Source of the DNA: Lentzea fradiae
Lineage (GTDB): Bacteria; Actinomycetota; Actinomycetes; Mycobacteriales; Pseudonocardiaceae
Length of the DNA: 64,000 nt
NCBI RefSeq assembly: GCF_900100955.1
Contig: NZ_FNCC01000019.1
Location: forward strand, 62,001 to 126,000
Direction: 5' to 3'
The notes below the pieces were generated by a model. The model was not told the DNA's origin. It searched no databases and saw nothing but the letters and a program-made list of their open reading frames with translations. Positions 9,521 to 17,902 of this stretch are shown in pieces. A program made the translations under genes and the position numbers. How positions within the stretch are numbered: the stretch's first letter is position 1; each line of letters starts with the position of its first letter.

Positions 9521-10435
9521 ATGATTCACGCCGTGGTCGACGAGTCGATGTCCTCTGACGAAGTGCTGTCCCGGCTGTCCTCGCTGCGGCAGCACAGCCG
9601 GGGAGGGAAACGGTCACCGCACAAGCCGCTCCTGGTGCTGCTCGCGTTGGGCCGGTTGACGACGACAGGCACGAGCGCCCTGTCCTGGGCCGCGGACGCC
9701 GGGAAGCTGGCGGACCTGATCCGGGACTTCGGACCGGCCTCGACCACCCAACCCGCGCAGGCCGCCGCGTACCCGTTCACCCGCCTGCGCTCGGACGGCA
9801 TCTGGACGCTCGACCGCGACGTGCCCATGGACCGCGTGCAGCCGCTCACCACACAGGCGGTGTCAGGCCGGCTCGCTCCGGGGCTCGAACGCGCTCTGCT
9901 CGACCCGGACCTCGCCGCCGCGGCGGCACGGCGCCTGGTCGAGTCCGAGTTCCCGCCCACCGTCGCACCAGACGTCCTCGCCGCGGTCGGCATGGACCCC
10001 GACACGGTCCTCGGCACCGCTGGTGTGCCGGTGACCCGACGGCAGCGTCAAAGTTCGTGGCCTGCCACCATTCTGCAAGCGTGGGACCGGCAGTGCGCCT
10101 TCTGCGGCTTCGACGGACAGCTGGGCGCCGCCACCGTCGGCGTCGAGGCCGCGCACATCCGCTGGTTCGCCTTCGACGGACCCGACACCCCCGACAACGG
10201 CTTGGCCCTGTGCTCCCTGCACCACAAACTGTTCGACCACGGTGTCCTCGGCCTGAACCACGACCTGCGCATCACCGTGTCCGCCAAGTTCACCAGTCGC
10301 ACCACCACCGGACGAGCCGTCTACGAGTTGCACGAGCGCCCACTCGACCCCAGACCCGGCACCACCCCGCCCGCGGCAGACCACATCAGCTGGCACACCC
10401 GCGAAGTCTTCAAGAGTCCCGCGCTGAGTGCCTGA
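9521..10435 (+). CDS. SBD-HNH endonuclease (phosphorothioate-DNA type IV restriction)
   Basis: A 304-residue protein with the two-part layout of ScoMcrA/SprMcrA-type enzymes. The N-terminal sulphur-binding domain (about 10-165) shows RGGKRSPHKPLLVLLALGRL and a YPFTRLRSDGIW-like stretch. The C-terminal HNH domain (about 180-285) has CAFCGF, EAAHIRW, PDNGLALCSLHHKLFDHG and a final HTRE segment. Established family members bind phosphorothioate-modified DNA made by Dnd systems and cleave nearby, so they restrict modified incoming DNA. ATG 9521 is chosen over in-frame starts at 9533 (GTG) and 9548 (ATG) because of a GAG-rich upstream site; all three are possible. No dnd genes lie in the window. 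It stands divergent to two helicases, an association that may be functional but is unproven. Confidence 0.85.
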   Translation: MIHAVVDESMSSDEVLSRLSSLRQHSRGGKRSPHKPLLVLLALGRLTTTGTSALSWAADAGKLADLIRDFGPASTTQPAQAAAYPFTRLRSDGIWTLDRDVPMDRVQPLTTQAVSGRLAPGLERALLDPDLAAAAARRLVESEFPPTVAPDVLAAVGMDPDTVLGTAGVPVTRRQRQSSWPATILQAWDRQCAFCGFDGQLGAATVGVEAAHIRWFAFDGPDTPDNGLALCSLHHKLFDHGVLGLNHDLRITVSAKFTSRTTTGRAVYELHERPLDPRPGTTPPAADHISWHTREVFKSPALSA

Positions 10436-10482
10436 CCAGCGGAAGATCATCGCCGGCCCCGGACGCTGGTAGGACAGTGGGT

Positions 10483-11310
10483 ATGACGGAGTCGCGCACG
10501 ATCGTGATCACCGGTGCGAGCTCGGGCATCGGGCTCGCCGCCGCGCAGCAGTTCGCCGAGCGTGGCGACCGGGTCGTCCTGGTCGGCCGTGACGAGCACC
10601 GCCTGGCCGCCGCCGTCGAGCGGGTCCGCGCGGCCGGGCGGGGTGTCGAGCCCGGTCACTTCCGGGCCGACTTCGAACGCCTGGCCGACGTGCGGGCGCT
10701 CGCGGACCACCTCCTCGGCACCTGTCCGAAGATCGACGTGCTGGCGAACAACGCCGGCATGATCTCGATGTCGCACCGGCGCACCGTCGACGGTCACGAG
10801 GCCACCGTCCAGGCCAACCACCTGGCGCACTTCGCGCTCAGCGTGCTGCTGCGGGACAGGCTGCGCGGAGGCCGGATCGTCACCACCTCGGTGCGGCCTG
10901 GGCCCAACGTGCGGTTCGACCCCGACGACCTGGACGGCGACCGACGGCGCTACCAGGGCGTCGCCGCCTACCAAGCATCCAAAGCGGCGAACGTGCTCTT
11001 CTCGATGGAGGCCGCACGGCGGTGGCCCGACGTTCTGAGCGTCAGCCTGCACCCCGGTCTGGTCCGCACCGACATCGGCCGCGGCACGGCGCTGCGCCAC
11101 GTCTTCCGCTACGCGCCGTTCCTCATCAGCCCCGAGAAGTCTGCCCGGCGGCTTGTGCGGCTTGCCACGAGCCCGGCCGCCGAACTGACCAACGGCGCCC
11201 TCCATGGCCCCGGCGAGCCCCTCTCGCTGAACTCGCGGGTCTTCAACGCCGACAACGCTGTGCGGCTCTGGGCGAGGCCTGAGGTAGCGATTTCCGATCT
11301 GGCGACGTGA
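10483..11310 (+). CDS. short-chain dehydrogenase/reductase
   Basis: A 275-residue SDR that begins 47 bases after the nuclease. The cofactor motif is TGASSGIG at residues about 10-17, the structural NNAG motif follows at about 88, and the catalytic YQASK lies near 167. The S in the usual position before the tyrosine falls in VTTSVRPG. This resembles the retinol-dehydrogenase or oxidoreductase branch (WWOX/RDH-like) that uses NADP. The substrate is unknown, and the gene is more likely metabolic than part of the restriction island. The start ATG at 10483 gives a canonical N-terminus (MTESRTIVITG); longer upstream frames are overlap with the nuclease gene. Confidence 0.8.
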   Translation: MTESRTIVITGASSGIGLAAAQQFAERGDRVVLVGRDEHRLAAAVERVRAAGRGVEPGHFRADFERLADVRALADHLLGTCPKIDVLANNAGMISMSHRRTVDGHEATVQANHLAHFALSVLLRDRLRGGRIVTTSVRPGPNVRFDPDDLDGDRRRYQGVAAYQASKAANVLFSMEAARRWPDVLSVSLHPGLVRTDIGRGTALRHVFRYAPFLISPEKSARRLVRLATSPAAELTNGALHGPGEPLSLNSRVFNADNAVRLWARPEVAISDLAT

Positions 11311-11327
11311 CCACTTGGAGGCATACT

Positions 11328-11343
11328 TTTAGTCAACACTGAA
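11328..11343. promoter_or_regulatory. imperfect palindrome TTTAGTCAACACTGAA, copy 1
   Basis: Half-sites TTTAGT and ACTGAA are separated by four bases, the geometry of a small winged-helix repressor operator. The same element, with one change, recurs 9 kb away at 20381-20396. Here it stands 18 bases after the SDR stop, before an ATG at 11347 that opens only a non-coding-looking frame, next to a LysR remnant. Confidence 0.45.
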
Positions 11344-11384
11344 GCTATGAAGAAAGTCGGACGTACGAAGCGGTCACACCATGA

Positions 11385-11573
11385 CGCCGGTCGACGCTCC
11401 GGCAGCCCCGGCGCCCGAACCCGGCCGCCCGGCCGAAGCCCCACGTCAGCGCCTGGGCCGGGGAGCGCACGGCGTCACGCGTGGAGGCCGTGTACTGGCA
11501 CCCTCAGACCACCGCGAGCCCTGCCCACCAATGGCTCCGCGAACAGCTCCGCCAGATCGCCGCGAGTCTGTGA
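11385..11573 (+). pseudogene. LysR-type regulator C-terminal remnant
   Basis: The plus-strand frame that ends with the TGA at 11571-11573 reads VEAVYWHPQTTASPAHQWLR near its end. This is the typical last segment of a LysR-family effector domain (tryptophan-His-Pro, then PAH-WLR). Upstream in the same frame an in-frame TGA at 11382 follows within about 60 codons, and no DNA-binding domain is found. An ATG at 11347 is in a different frame. I read this as the tail of a decayed LysR gene, with the promoter-like palindrome just before it possibly the old control region. The fragment is convergent with the GH44 gene. Confidence 0.5.
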
Positions 11574-11578
11574 CCCGC

Positions 11579-13507
11579 TCAGGTGGGGGTGCAGGTCAGC
11601 TTCGGCGCGGCCGCTCTCCCCGCGGCCTCGAACCCGAAGGTCGTGCTCCCACCGGCACCGATCGAACCGTTCCACCCGGCATCCGTGGCCACGACACCGG
11701 TGGCGTCCTGCCGCAGGGTGGCGTTCCACGAGTTCGTGAGCCGCTGACCGGCCGGCCACGTCCAGCTGACCCGCCATCCGGCCGTCGCCGTGGCGCGGTT
11801 GTTGGTGACGGTCACCGTCGCGACGTGCCCGCTGCTCCAGTCTCCGTTGACCTGCAGACTGGCCGAGCACCCCGCGGGTGGCAGGACCAGCAGCGTGACG
11901 GAGTTCGCCGGATACGTCGCCTCCACCCGCCCGTCCGCCACCGGAAGGTCGGTGCCGCGCACGATGGCACCGAGGTCGGCCGAGCCGTAGGTGAACCGCT
12001 GCGCCACGCCCGTGCCGTCGAACCCGGCCACCGACAACGGCGAGGTCAGCTCCTCACCGGTCTTGTTGACGACCATGACGGTCAGCGCCTTGTCCGACGA
12101 GCGTTCCGCTGCGTACACCGACAACCGGCCCTGGTCGGCTGAGGCCGCCGCCACGCTGACGTCACCGAACCGGCCGCCCGCGCCGTCGTAGTTGCGGTAC
12201 ATCCGGAACGCGTACGCGCCCGGATCGGTCGGCTTGGGCTCACCCCACATCGTGGCGAGGTCAAGACCTTCGCGCCCGAAGACACCCAGGATGTCGGCCT
12301 GCGCCAGCGCCCCGTTGATGTCGTCCAGCGCTCCCCAGTTGTACTCGGTGATCGCGGTCTTGGTGCCGGGGTAGTACTGGGCGATCCACGACTTCATCGT
12401 GCGGATGAACTGCAGCGGCGGCGCGTTGACCCCGCCAGGCCCGATCCACGACTCCTCGACGTACGTCGGGTCCCACAACGACCGGACCGACCGCAGCCGC
12501 AAGGCGTTGGCCTCCGGCGTCTTGTCACCGCTGATCTGCGGGTAGAAGTGCTGGTCGAAGTAGTCCAGGTAGCGCTTGCCGCCGTGCGCGTCGCTGAAGT
12601 CCTTCATGTTCTTCAGGTACCACTGGGAAAGGTTGAGCCCACCGTGCGCGGCCGAGTCGGCCCCCGGCCCGCAACCGTCCACACCGGACGCGACCCACTC
12701 GCAGTACCCCCAGCCGGAAGGGCCGAGCACCGCCGCACTGGGATCGGCGGCCTTGATAGCCGCGGCGGTCGCGGTGCCCTTGTCACCTAGCTCGTCGTAC
12801 GAGACCAGCTCGGGATGCACGTCCCGATGGGTGTGCGCCCACAGCACAGGTTCGTTGTCGAGCTCGTAGATCGGCACACCACCCTCCGCCGCCGTGCCGA
12901 ACCGGTCCACGAGATGCGACACCATCTCACCGGCGAACGCCGCGTCCGCCCTGACCGACGTGTCGGTGGGCACGCCGGCGAGGTTCTCCCCGTTCAGCAA
13001 ACCGTTGCCGCAGTTGGGATCCCACTCGTCGAACCCGTCCTGCTGAGGGAACCGGGTCGCCGGGAACCCGCAGTTGAACGGGTGGGAGGAAGGCGAGTCC
13101 TTGGACACCCAGCCGATCAAGGGCACGGTGACGACCGGCTTGATGCCGCGACCGAGGTTGGAGCCGACGACACCCTCGAGGGAATGCGCATCGTCGGCGA
13201 CGATGTTCTCGAAGAACCAGTCGCTGCCCGTGTTGTAGGTGCGGTTCTTGAAGTTGTAGCGGCTGGTCGCGTTACCGCCCCAGCGGGCCACCGTCTGGCC
13301 GATCTCGGCGTTGAAGGCCGGATCGCCACCGTTCAGGCCGTAGATGCCGGGACTGATCGCATGCCTCGCCGCAGCCACATCCACCGACAGTTCGGGCCCG
13401 TCGGCCGCCGGCGCACTCCAGGCCGTCTCGGCGGTGAACGCCGCCGCGACCAGAGACGCCACCGCCCCCGCGGCCACGAGCGTCCGCAATCGCCGAATGT
13501 TCGCCAC
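11579..13507 (-). CDS. glycoside hydrolase family 44 enzyme with CBM2
   Basis: The start is the GTG at 13507, preceded by AGGAAG at a good distance. The 642-residue product has a Sec signal peptide (ending ETAWSAP), then a GH44 catalytic domain to about residue 530. ELDNEPVLW holds the likely acid/base Glu and ITEYNWG the likely nucleophile Glu. A C-terminal CBM2 (about 545-642) starts with CSASLQVNGDW and ends with a Cys near the terminus, and has the usual spaced tryptophans for cellulose binding. GH44 enzymes are endoglucanases or xyloglucanases, so this is an extracellular plant-polysaccharide hydrolase. The neighbouring CBM2-esterase on the same strand supports a biomass-degradation pair, although a terminator separates them. 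Confidence 0.9.
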   Translation of the reverse strand: MANIRRLRTLVAAGAVASLVAAAFTAETAWSAPAADGPELSVDVAAARHAISPGIYGLNGGDPAFNAEIGQTVARWGGNATSRYNFKNRTYNTGSDWFFENIVADDAHSLEGVVGSNLGRGIKPVVTVPLIGWVSKDSPSSHPFNCGFPATRFPQQDGFDEWDPNCGNGLLNGENLAGVPTDTSVRADAAFAGEMVSHLVDRFGTAAEGGVPIYELDNEPVLWAHTHRDVHPELVSYDELGDKGTATAAAIKAADPSAAVLGPSGWGYCEWVASGVDGCGPGADSAAHGGLNLSQWYLKNMKDFSDAHGGKRYLDYFDQHFYPQISGDKTPEANALRLRSVRSLWDPTYVEESWIGPGGVNAPPLQFIRTMKSWIAQYYPGTKTAITEYNWGALDDINGALAQADILGVFGREGLDLATMWGEPKPTDPGAYAFRMYRNYDGAGGRFGDVSVAAASADQGRLSVYAAERSSDKALTVMVVNKTGEELTSPLSVAGFDGTGVAQRFTYGSADLGAIVRGTDLPVADGRVEATYPANSVTLLVLPPAGCSASLQVNGDWSSGHVATVTVTNNRATATAGWRVSWTWPAGQRLTNSWNATLRQDATGVVATDAGWNGSIGAGGSTTFGFEAAGRAAAPKLTCTPT

Positions 13508-13612
13508 GGAGTCTTCCTTTCGCGCCCTCACCGCAATCCACACTGACGCTCGTGCGAAATCAGGCGCAGGTCAAGACACTCATGACGCTTCGACGACATT
13601 CGATTCGAACGA

Positions 13613-13646
13613 CAGATCGGCACGGACCGCGGTCCGTGCCGATCTG
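13613..13646 (-). terminator. terminator between CBM2-esterase and GH44 genes
   Basis: A perfect palindrome of two 17-base arms with no unpaired centre begins 10 bases beyond the esterase stop. It should end the esterase transcript, so that the GH44 gene is transcribed from its own promoter in 13508-13612. Confidence 0.75.
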
Positions 13647-13656
13647 CGCGCCCCGG

Positions 13657-14886
13657 TCAGAAGTTCTTCTTCGAGACCGTCCAGGGATACTTGGACGCGA
13701 GCCCGGACGGGTCCAGGATGTACGAGCGGGCCGTCTGGTTGCCGTTGAGCACCATGTCGAGGAACTGGACGACCGTGGTCATGCCGTCGGTCATCTGGCT
13801 GCCGGTGATGAAGCCGACGTGCCCGGCCTGGGGGTGCATGGCCTGCACGGCCGGAACGGTGACCAGGTCGTAGTTGGCCCGCGTGTTGTCGTAGGCGACG
13901 TCAGAAGGCCCTCCGGCCATGAACAGGACCGGCGAGTGGAGCCGGGCGAGCTCGGCGCGGGAGTACCCGAAGGAACCGTCGGCGAAAAGACCGCTGTCCA
14001 GCGACACCACGGCGGACACCCGCCTGTCCTGCGCGGCGATCAGGGCCTCGATCCCACCGCAGGAATGGCCCGCGGCGGCGACCTTCGTCAAGTCGAGCCG
14101 CTGGGAAAGCGGTGCCCCGGAACGGTTCTGCTCCCGCTCCGCCCACGAGATCGCGTCGGTCAGCAAAGAGGGAATGGGAGATCCGCTCGGCACACCGTTG
14201 GGCGAACCGTTCGCCGAACCGGTGTTCACCACGACGACACCCTTCGACGCGATGAACGTCAACGCCCTGGTGACCTCGCTGTTGTCCGTGTGCGCGCAAG
14301 CGCCGTTGCCGAACACCAGCACCGGCATCGACACTCCCACCTCTTGCGGGTTCGCCGGCCGGAACACGGTGTAGCGGTTGTCGCCGTATGCGGCCTCCCG
14401 GGTGACCGAGAAGTTGTTGTCCACCAAGGAACCGTCCTCCGGCGGGGGCTCCGTCGTCTCCGATCCGTTGCAGACCACGCCGTTGAGCGTGAACGCCGAC
14501 GGAACAGCAGGGCTGCCACCGGAGTTGGCGTTGAAGCCGAAGGAAACCGTCGCCCCGGTGCCCACAGCACCGTTCCACGACGCGTTGCTCACCGACACCC
14601 GCGTGCCCGACTGGGAGACAGAACCGTTCCACAGCTGGGTGATCCGCTCGTCACCGGCGAACGTCCACCCCACCTGCCAGCCGTTGACAGGACTGCCGAG
14701 GTTCGTCACCGTCACGGCCGCGCCGAACCCACCCGGCCACTGCGAACCGATCGTGTAATCCACCTGGCATCCGGCGGCGGACGACGTCGTTGCCGATACC
14801 GCACCGCCCGTGGCCAGCGCGGTGGTCGCAGCCACCGCGGCCACCACCGCCAACGTGGACCGGACACGGGGAACCGTCGAGAGCAC
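13657..14886 (-). CDS. secreted CBM2-linked alpha/beta-hydrolase (esterase)
   Basis: GAGGAG abuts the ATG at 14892 but lies six bases before the GTG at 14886, so the GTG is the better start. The 409-residue product has a signal peptide, an N-terminal CBM2 (about 38-140, from CQVDYTIG to VVCNG), a Pro/Glu-rich linker and an alpha/beta-hydrolase domain. The nucleophile motif is GHSCGG and the catalytic His is in HPQAGHVGF. The closest known folds are dienelactone-hydrolase-like and polyester- or acetylxylan-type esterases. A cellulose-anchored esterase that strips ester groups from plant fibre is inferred. A CebR-type box 59 bases upstream links it to cellobiose-responsive control, and it has its own terminator. 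Confidence 0.85.
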   Translation of the reverse strand: MLSTVPRVRSTLAVVAAVAATTALATGGAVSATTSSAAGCQVDYTIGSQWPGGFGAAVTVTNLGSPVNGWQVGWTFAGDERITQLWNGSVSQSGTRVSVSNASWNGAVGTGATVSFGFNANSGGSPAVPSAFTLNGVVCNGSETTEPPPEDGSLVDNNFSVTREAAYGDNRYTVFRPANPQEVGVSMPVLVFGNGACAHTDNSEVTRALTFIASKGVVVVNTGSANGSPNGVPSGSPIPSLLTDAISWAEREQNRSGAPLSQRLDLTKVAAAGHSCGGIEALIAAQDRRVSAVVSLDSGLFADGSFGYSRAELARLHSPVLFMAGGPSDVAYDNTRANYDLVTVPAVQAMHPQAGHVGFITGSQMTDGMTTVVQFLDMVLNGNQTARSYILDPSGLASKYPWTVSKKNF

Positions 14887-14944
14887 AACCATCTCCTCGC
14901 TCGGGACCGAAAGGGAAGCCAACAGACCGGGGGAACCTTCGAAC

Positions 14945-14958
14945 TGGGAACGCTCCCA
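14945..14958 (-). promoter_or_regulatory. CebR-type operator (TGGGAACGCTCCCA)
   Basis: The site differs by one base from the 14 bp CebR palindrome TGGGAGCGCTCCCA known from cellulase and cellobiose-uptake genes of Streptomyces and Thermobifida. It lies 59 bases before the GTG of the CBM2-esterase. By analogy a LacI-family CebR would repress this gene until cellobiose appears. No comparable site was found before the GH44 gene. Confidence 0.75.
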
Positions 14959-15173
14959 ACCAGCCTTCGCACTGTGTGCTGATGTCGGCACGCCCGTCAA
15001 GAGATGTGTCTGCTAAAAATTCGGGTTTCACCCGATCAGTCCAGGCGCGTTGGGCGAGGTGCCGTGCAACGCGCCGCAAGGCTCAGCGGACCAACAGCAC
15101 CGGCTACTGCCGCGGACATCCGCCTTCGATGTACAGCCTCGTGGTCGGCTGCTCGGTCGTGCAGTCGGGCGTC

Positions 15174-15959
15174 TCACCGGTAGGAGCCGCCGGAGGACCG
15201 AGCCGACGACCGGTAGCTCCCTGGCGTCTGACCGACCAGCTCGGTGAAGGCGTCGATGAAGCTGCTGGGGTTCGACCAGCCCAGCCGGATCGCCGTGTCG
15301 GTGACCGAGGCACCGGCGGCCAGCTCGATCAGCGCCCGTTGGATGCGCAGCAGGGTGCGCCAGCGGTGGAAGCTCATCGACAGCTCGTTGCCGAACAGCC
15401 TGCTCAGGGTGCGTTCGCTGGCGCCGGTGCGGTGGCCCAGCTCGGCCAGGGTCGCCGGGCTTGCCGGGTTGGCGTGGAGCAGGTCGGTGACCGCCTTGAG
15501 GCGTCGGTCGGTGGGTTCGGGGAGGCGTAGCGGCTCCTGTGCGGCGCGAGCGAGCTCGGCGAGTACGACGTCGGTCAGCAGTCGCGCGCGGGGGCTCTCC
15601 AGCGGTTCGCCTTCGCTCATCAGCGCCAGGTATGCCTCGCGCAGCAACGCGCTCGCCGCGTAGACCGAGGGTTCGCCCGGCAGTTGCCCGGTCAGTGTCA
15701 CGGGCAGCGACAGGACGCGGATGTCCGTTTCGCCGTACGCCTTGCTGCTGTGCACCGCGAAGGGCGGCACCCACATGATCCGGCTGGCCGGCGCCACCCA
15801 GGTGCCCATCTCGGTCGTGGTGACCAGGGCTCCACGTGCGGCGTAGCGGAGCTGGCCGTAGTCGTGGAAGTGCGCGGGCACGTCGGCACCGTGGGCCAGC
15901 GATGCCGACAACGGCGCGTCGTCGGTGCAGAAGCTCGGTTCGCCGCTGGGGATGGACAC
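15174..15959 (-). CDS. AraC-family transcriptional regulator
   Basis: A cupin-like sensor half (HFHDYGQLRYAARG, then IMWVPPFAVHSS) is followed by a C-terminal double HTH. That HTH spans about the last 100 residues, with LAELGHRTGASERTLSRLF and VTDTAIRLGWSNPSSFIDAFTELVGQTPGSYR. This is the compact AraC type that senses small molecules through the N-terminal barrel. The frame could extend to 16061, but that start would nearly touch the divergent NmrA gene, so a GTG at 15959 (261 residues) is preferred. The divergent arrangement with the NmrA/MDR operon makes those two genes its likely target. Confidence 0.8.
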   Translation of the reverse strand: MSIPSGEPSFCTDDAPLSASLAHGADVPAHFHDYGQLRYAARGALVTTTEMGTWVAPASRIMWVPPFAVHSSKAYGETDIRVLSLPVTLTGQLPGEPSVYAASALLREAYLALMSEGEPLESPRARLLTDVVLAELARAAQEPLRLPEPTDRRLKAVTDLLHANPASPATLAELGHRTGASERTLSRLFGNELSMSFHRWRTLLRIQRALIELAAGASVTDTAIRLGWSNPSSFIDAFTELVGQTPGSYRSSARSSGGSYR

Positions 15960-16087
15960 GCAATCGAGGCTACCCACCCGTTGGCGGGTTATCGGAAAAA
16001 CCTGGCGTGATACCGGTGGCACGCCTGCCACCGCAGACCGCACCGTGAAGACATGACACAACAGCTCAAGTTCAGTGAAGGCCAGCG

Positions 16088-16993
16088 ATGAGCCCGAAAA
16101 GGACCGGCACGATCGCAGTTTTCGGCGCTACAGGGCGACAAGGCGGGGCGGTGGTCGACGCGCTGCTGGATCACAAGGCGCGGGTGCGGGCTTTGGTCCG
16201 CGACCCGCGGTCCGGCCGGGCTCAGGCGCTGGCCGACCGCGGCGTCGAACTGGTGGGCATCCGGGCCGATGACCCGGCGTCGTTGGGTGCCGCGCTGGCG
16301 GCGGCCGAGGGGTTCTTCTTCATGACCCCGGAGGCGAACAGCCTCAAAGAAGTCGAGGCGGAGATCCGCATCGGAACCGCGCTCGTCGACGCGGCGGCCG
16401 AGGCGGGCGTTCCGCACGTCGTGTTCAACTCGGTCCTCGGAGCGGACCGGGAGTCGGGTGTGCCGCACCACGACTCGAAGCACCGGATCGAGGAGTACCT
16501 GGGGAAGTCAGGTCTGAGGGCCACGGTGGTCCGCCCGGCGCCCTTCATGGAGGAGATGGCACCGCGGCTGGAGCACGGGGAGATCGTGCTGAGGCTGCCG
16601 CTGCCGGAGGACGTCGCACTGAAGATGGTCTCGGTCAGGGACGTCGGCCGGGTCGCCGCCGCGCTGCTGCTCGGCATCGCGGAAGCACCCGGCGGAGCCG
16701 TCGAACTGGTCGGGGACGAGCTGACGGGGCCTCAGATCGCCGCGGCGTTCGGCGTTCACGCCGGGCTTCCGGCGCGGTATGAGGCACTTCCGTTGAGCGT
16801 GCTTCCCAGCGACCTCGACCAGGCGATGTTCCGCGAGTTCGCGGAGGCGGCGGAACGTCCCGCGGATCTTGCGGTGGTGCGGGCGATCGAGCCGGCCGCC
16901 CTGGACCTGGCCGGGTGGATCCGGGTCACCGGCTGGACCACGCCCCGGCTTCCTGACCATCCGAAGGCACGACGCGAGGAGTGCGAAACCTGA
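16088..16993 (+). CDS. NmrA-family NAD(P)-binding protein
   Basis: A 301-residue atypical SDR. The Rossmann glycine motif is VFGATGRQGG at residues about 11-20. The middle lacks the catalytic Tyr-x-x-x-Lys of true dehydrogenases but has the NmrA-type segments FFFMTPEANS and HVVFNSVLGADRESGVPHHDSKHRIEEYL. Family members (NmrA, HSCARG, QorB-like) sense NADP(H) ratios or reduce quinones. A GAAGG site precedes the ATG. Its stop overlaps the start of the next oxidoreductase by one base (TGATG), so the two are translationally coupled. The role is probably quinone or aldehyde detoxification under control of the divergent AraC regulator. Confidence 0.8.
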   Translation: MSPKRTGTIAVFGATGRQGGAVVDALLDHKARVRALVRDPRSGRAQALADRGVELVGIRADDPASLGAALAAAEGFFFMTPEANSLKEVEAEIRIGTALVDAAAEAGVPHVVFNSVLGADRESGVPHHDSKHRIEEYLGKSGLRATVVRPAPFMEEMAPRLEHGEIVLRLPLPEDVALKMVSVRDVGRVAAALLLGIAEAPGGAVELVGDELTGPQIAAAFGVHAGLPARYEALPLSVLPSDLDQAMFREFAEAAERPADLAVVRAIEPAALDLAGWIRVTGWTTPRLPDHPKARREECET

Positions 16994-17889
16994 TGCGAGC
17001 GATCACTTTCTCCGGCTACGGCGGGCCGGAAGTCCTGCGGCTGTCCGAAGTCCCGGTGCCGGAACCCGGCCCCGGGCAGGTGCGGCTGGCCGTCCGGGCC
17101 GCCGGGATCAACCCGCTCGACTGGAAGATCCGCAACGGCGGCAAGCAGCAGATTCCGGTGTCCTTCCCGCACATCCCGGGTTTGGAGGTGGCCGGTGTCG
17201 TCGACGCCGTTGGTGCGGGCGCGGAGTTCGCTGTCGGCGACGAGGTGTTCGGCTGGCCCGAGACCGGCTCCTACGCCGAGTACGCGCTGGCGACGACGCT
17301 CGCGCCCAAGCCCGCCGGCATCTCGTGGGCGGACGCGGCGGCGCTGCCAGTCGCCGGCGAGACCGCGCTTCGTGTCCTCGGACTGCTCGATGTCCGCGAA
17401 GGCGAGACGCTGCTCGTGCACGGCGCCAGCGGCACGGTCGAGCGCTTCGCCGCGCAGGTGGCCGTTGCGCGGGGCGTTACCGTCATCGGCACCGCCGGCA
17501 GCCGGAACCTCGACGACCTGAAGTCGCTGGGGGTTGTGCCCGTCCTTTACGGCGATGGCTGGGAGGGACGGGTTCGCGAGGCCACGCCGGGAGCGGTGGA
17601 CGCCGTGTTCGACGCCGCGGGCTTCGGGGTGTTACCCGGGTCGGTGGAGCTGCGGGGGTCGAAGGAGCGGATCGTCACCATCGCCGACGGGGCCGCGTTC
17701 GAGCTGGGAATCCCGTACTCGGGTCCGGAGCAGTCGCGGGAGGTGCTGATCGAGGCCGCCGGCTGGGTCACCGGCCGTGGGGTCCAGATCGCGCAAGGCA
17801 AGAGCTACCCGCTCGAGGACGCGGCTGCCGCGCAGATCGAGAGCGAGGACGGTCACCCCGGCGGGAAGCTCACGCTCGCGGTCAGCTGA
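16993..17889 (+). CDS. zinc-independent MDR oxidoreductase (quinone reductase-like)
   Basis: A 298-residue medium-chain dehydrogenase of the quinone oxidoreductase branch. The N-terminal GroES-like half holds AGINPLDWKIRNG and HIPGLEVAGVV. The nucleotide site reads HGASGTVERFAAQVA where most relatives have GASGGVG; two glycines are replaced, which may weaken or alter NADPH binding. No zinc-binding cysteines are present. The protein is slightly shorter than the usual 310-330 residues. It overlaps the NmrA gene by one base and is convergent with the GlxA-type regulator. The substrate is likely a quinone or an alpha,beta-unsaturated carbonyl, by family only. Confidence 0.8.
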   Translation: MRAITFSGYGGPEVLRLSEVPVPEPGPGQVRLAVRAAGINPLDWKIRNGGKQQIPVSFPHIPGLEVAGVVDAVGAGAEFAVGDEVFGWPETGSYAEYALATTLAPKPAGISWADAAALPVAGETALRVLGLLDVREGETLLVHGASGTVERFAAQVAVARGVTVIGTAGSRNLDDLKSLGVVPVLYGDGWEGRVREATPGAVDAVFDAAGFGVLPGSVELRGSKERIVTIADGAAFELGIPYSGPEQSREVLIEAAGWVTGRGVQIAQGKSYPLEDAAAAQIESEDGHPGGKLTLAVS

Positions 17890-17902
17890 ACGGGAACGCG
17901 GC

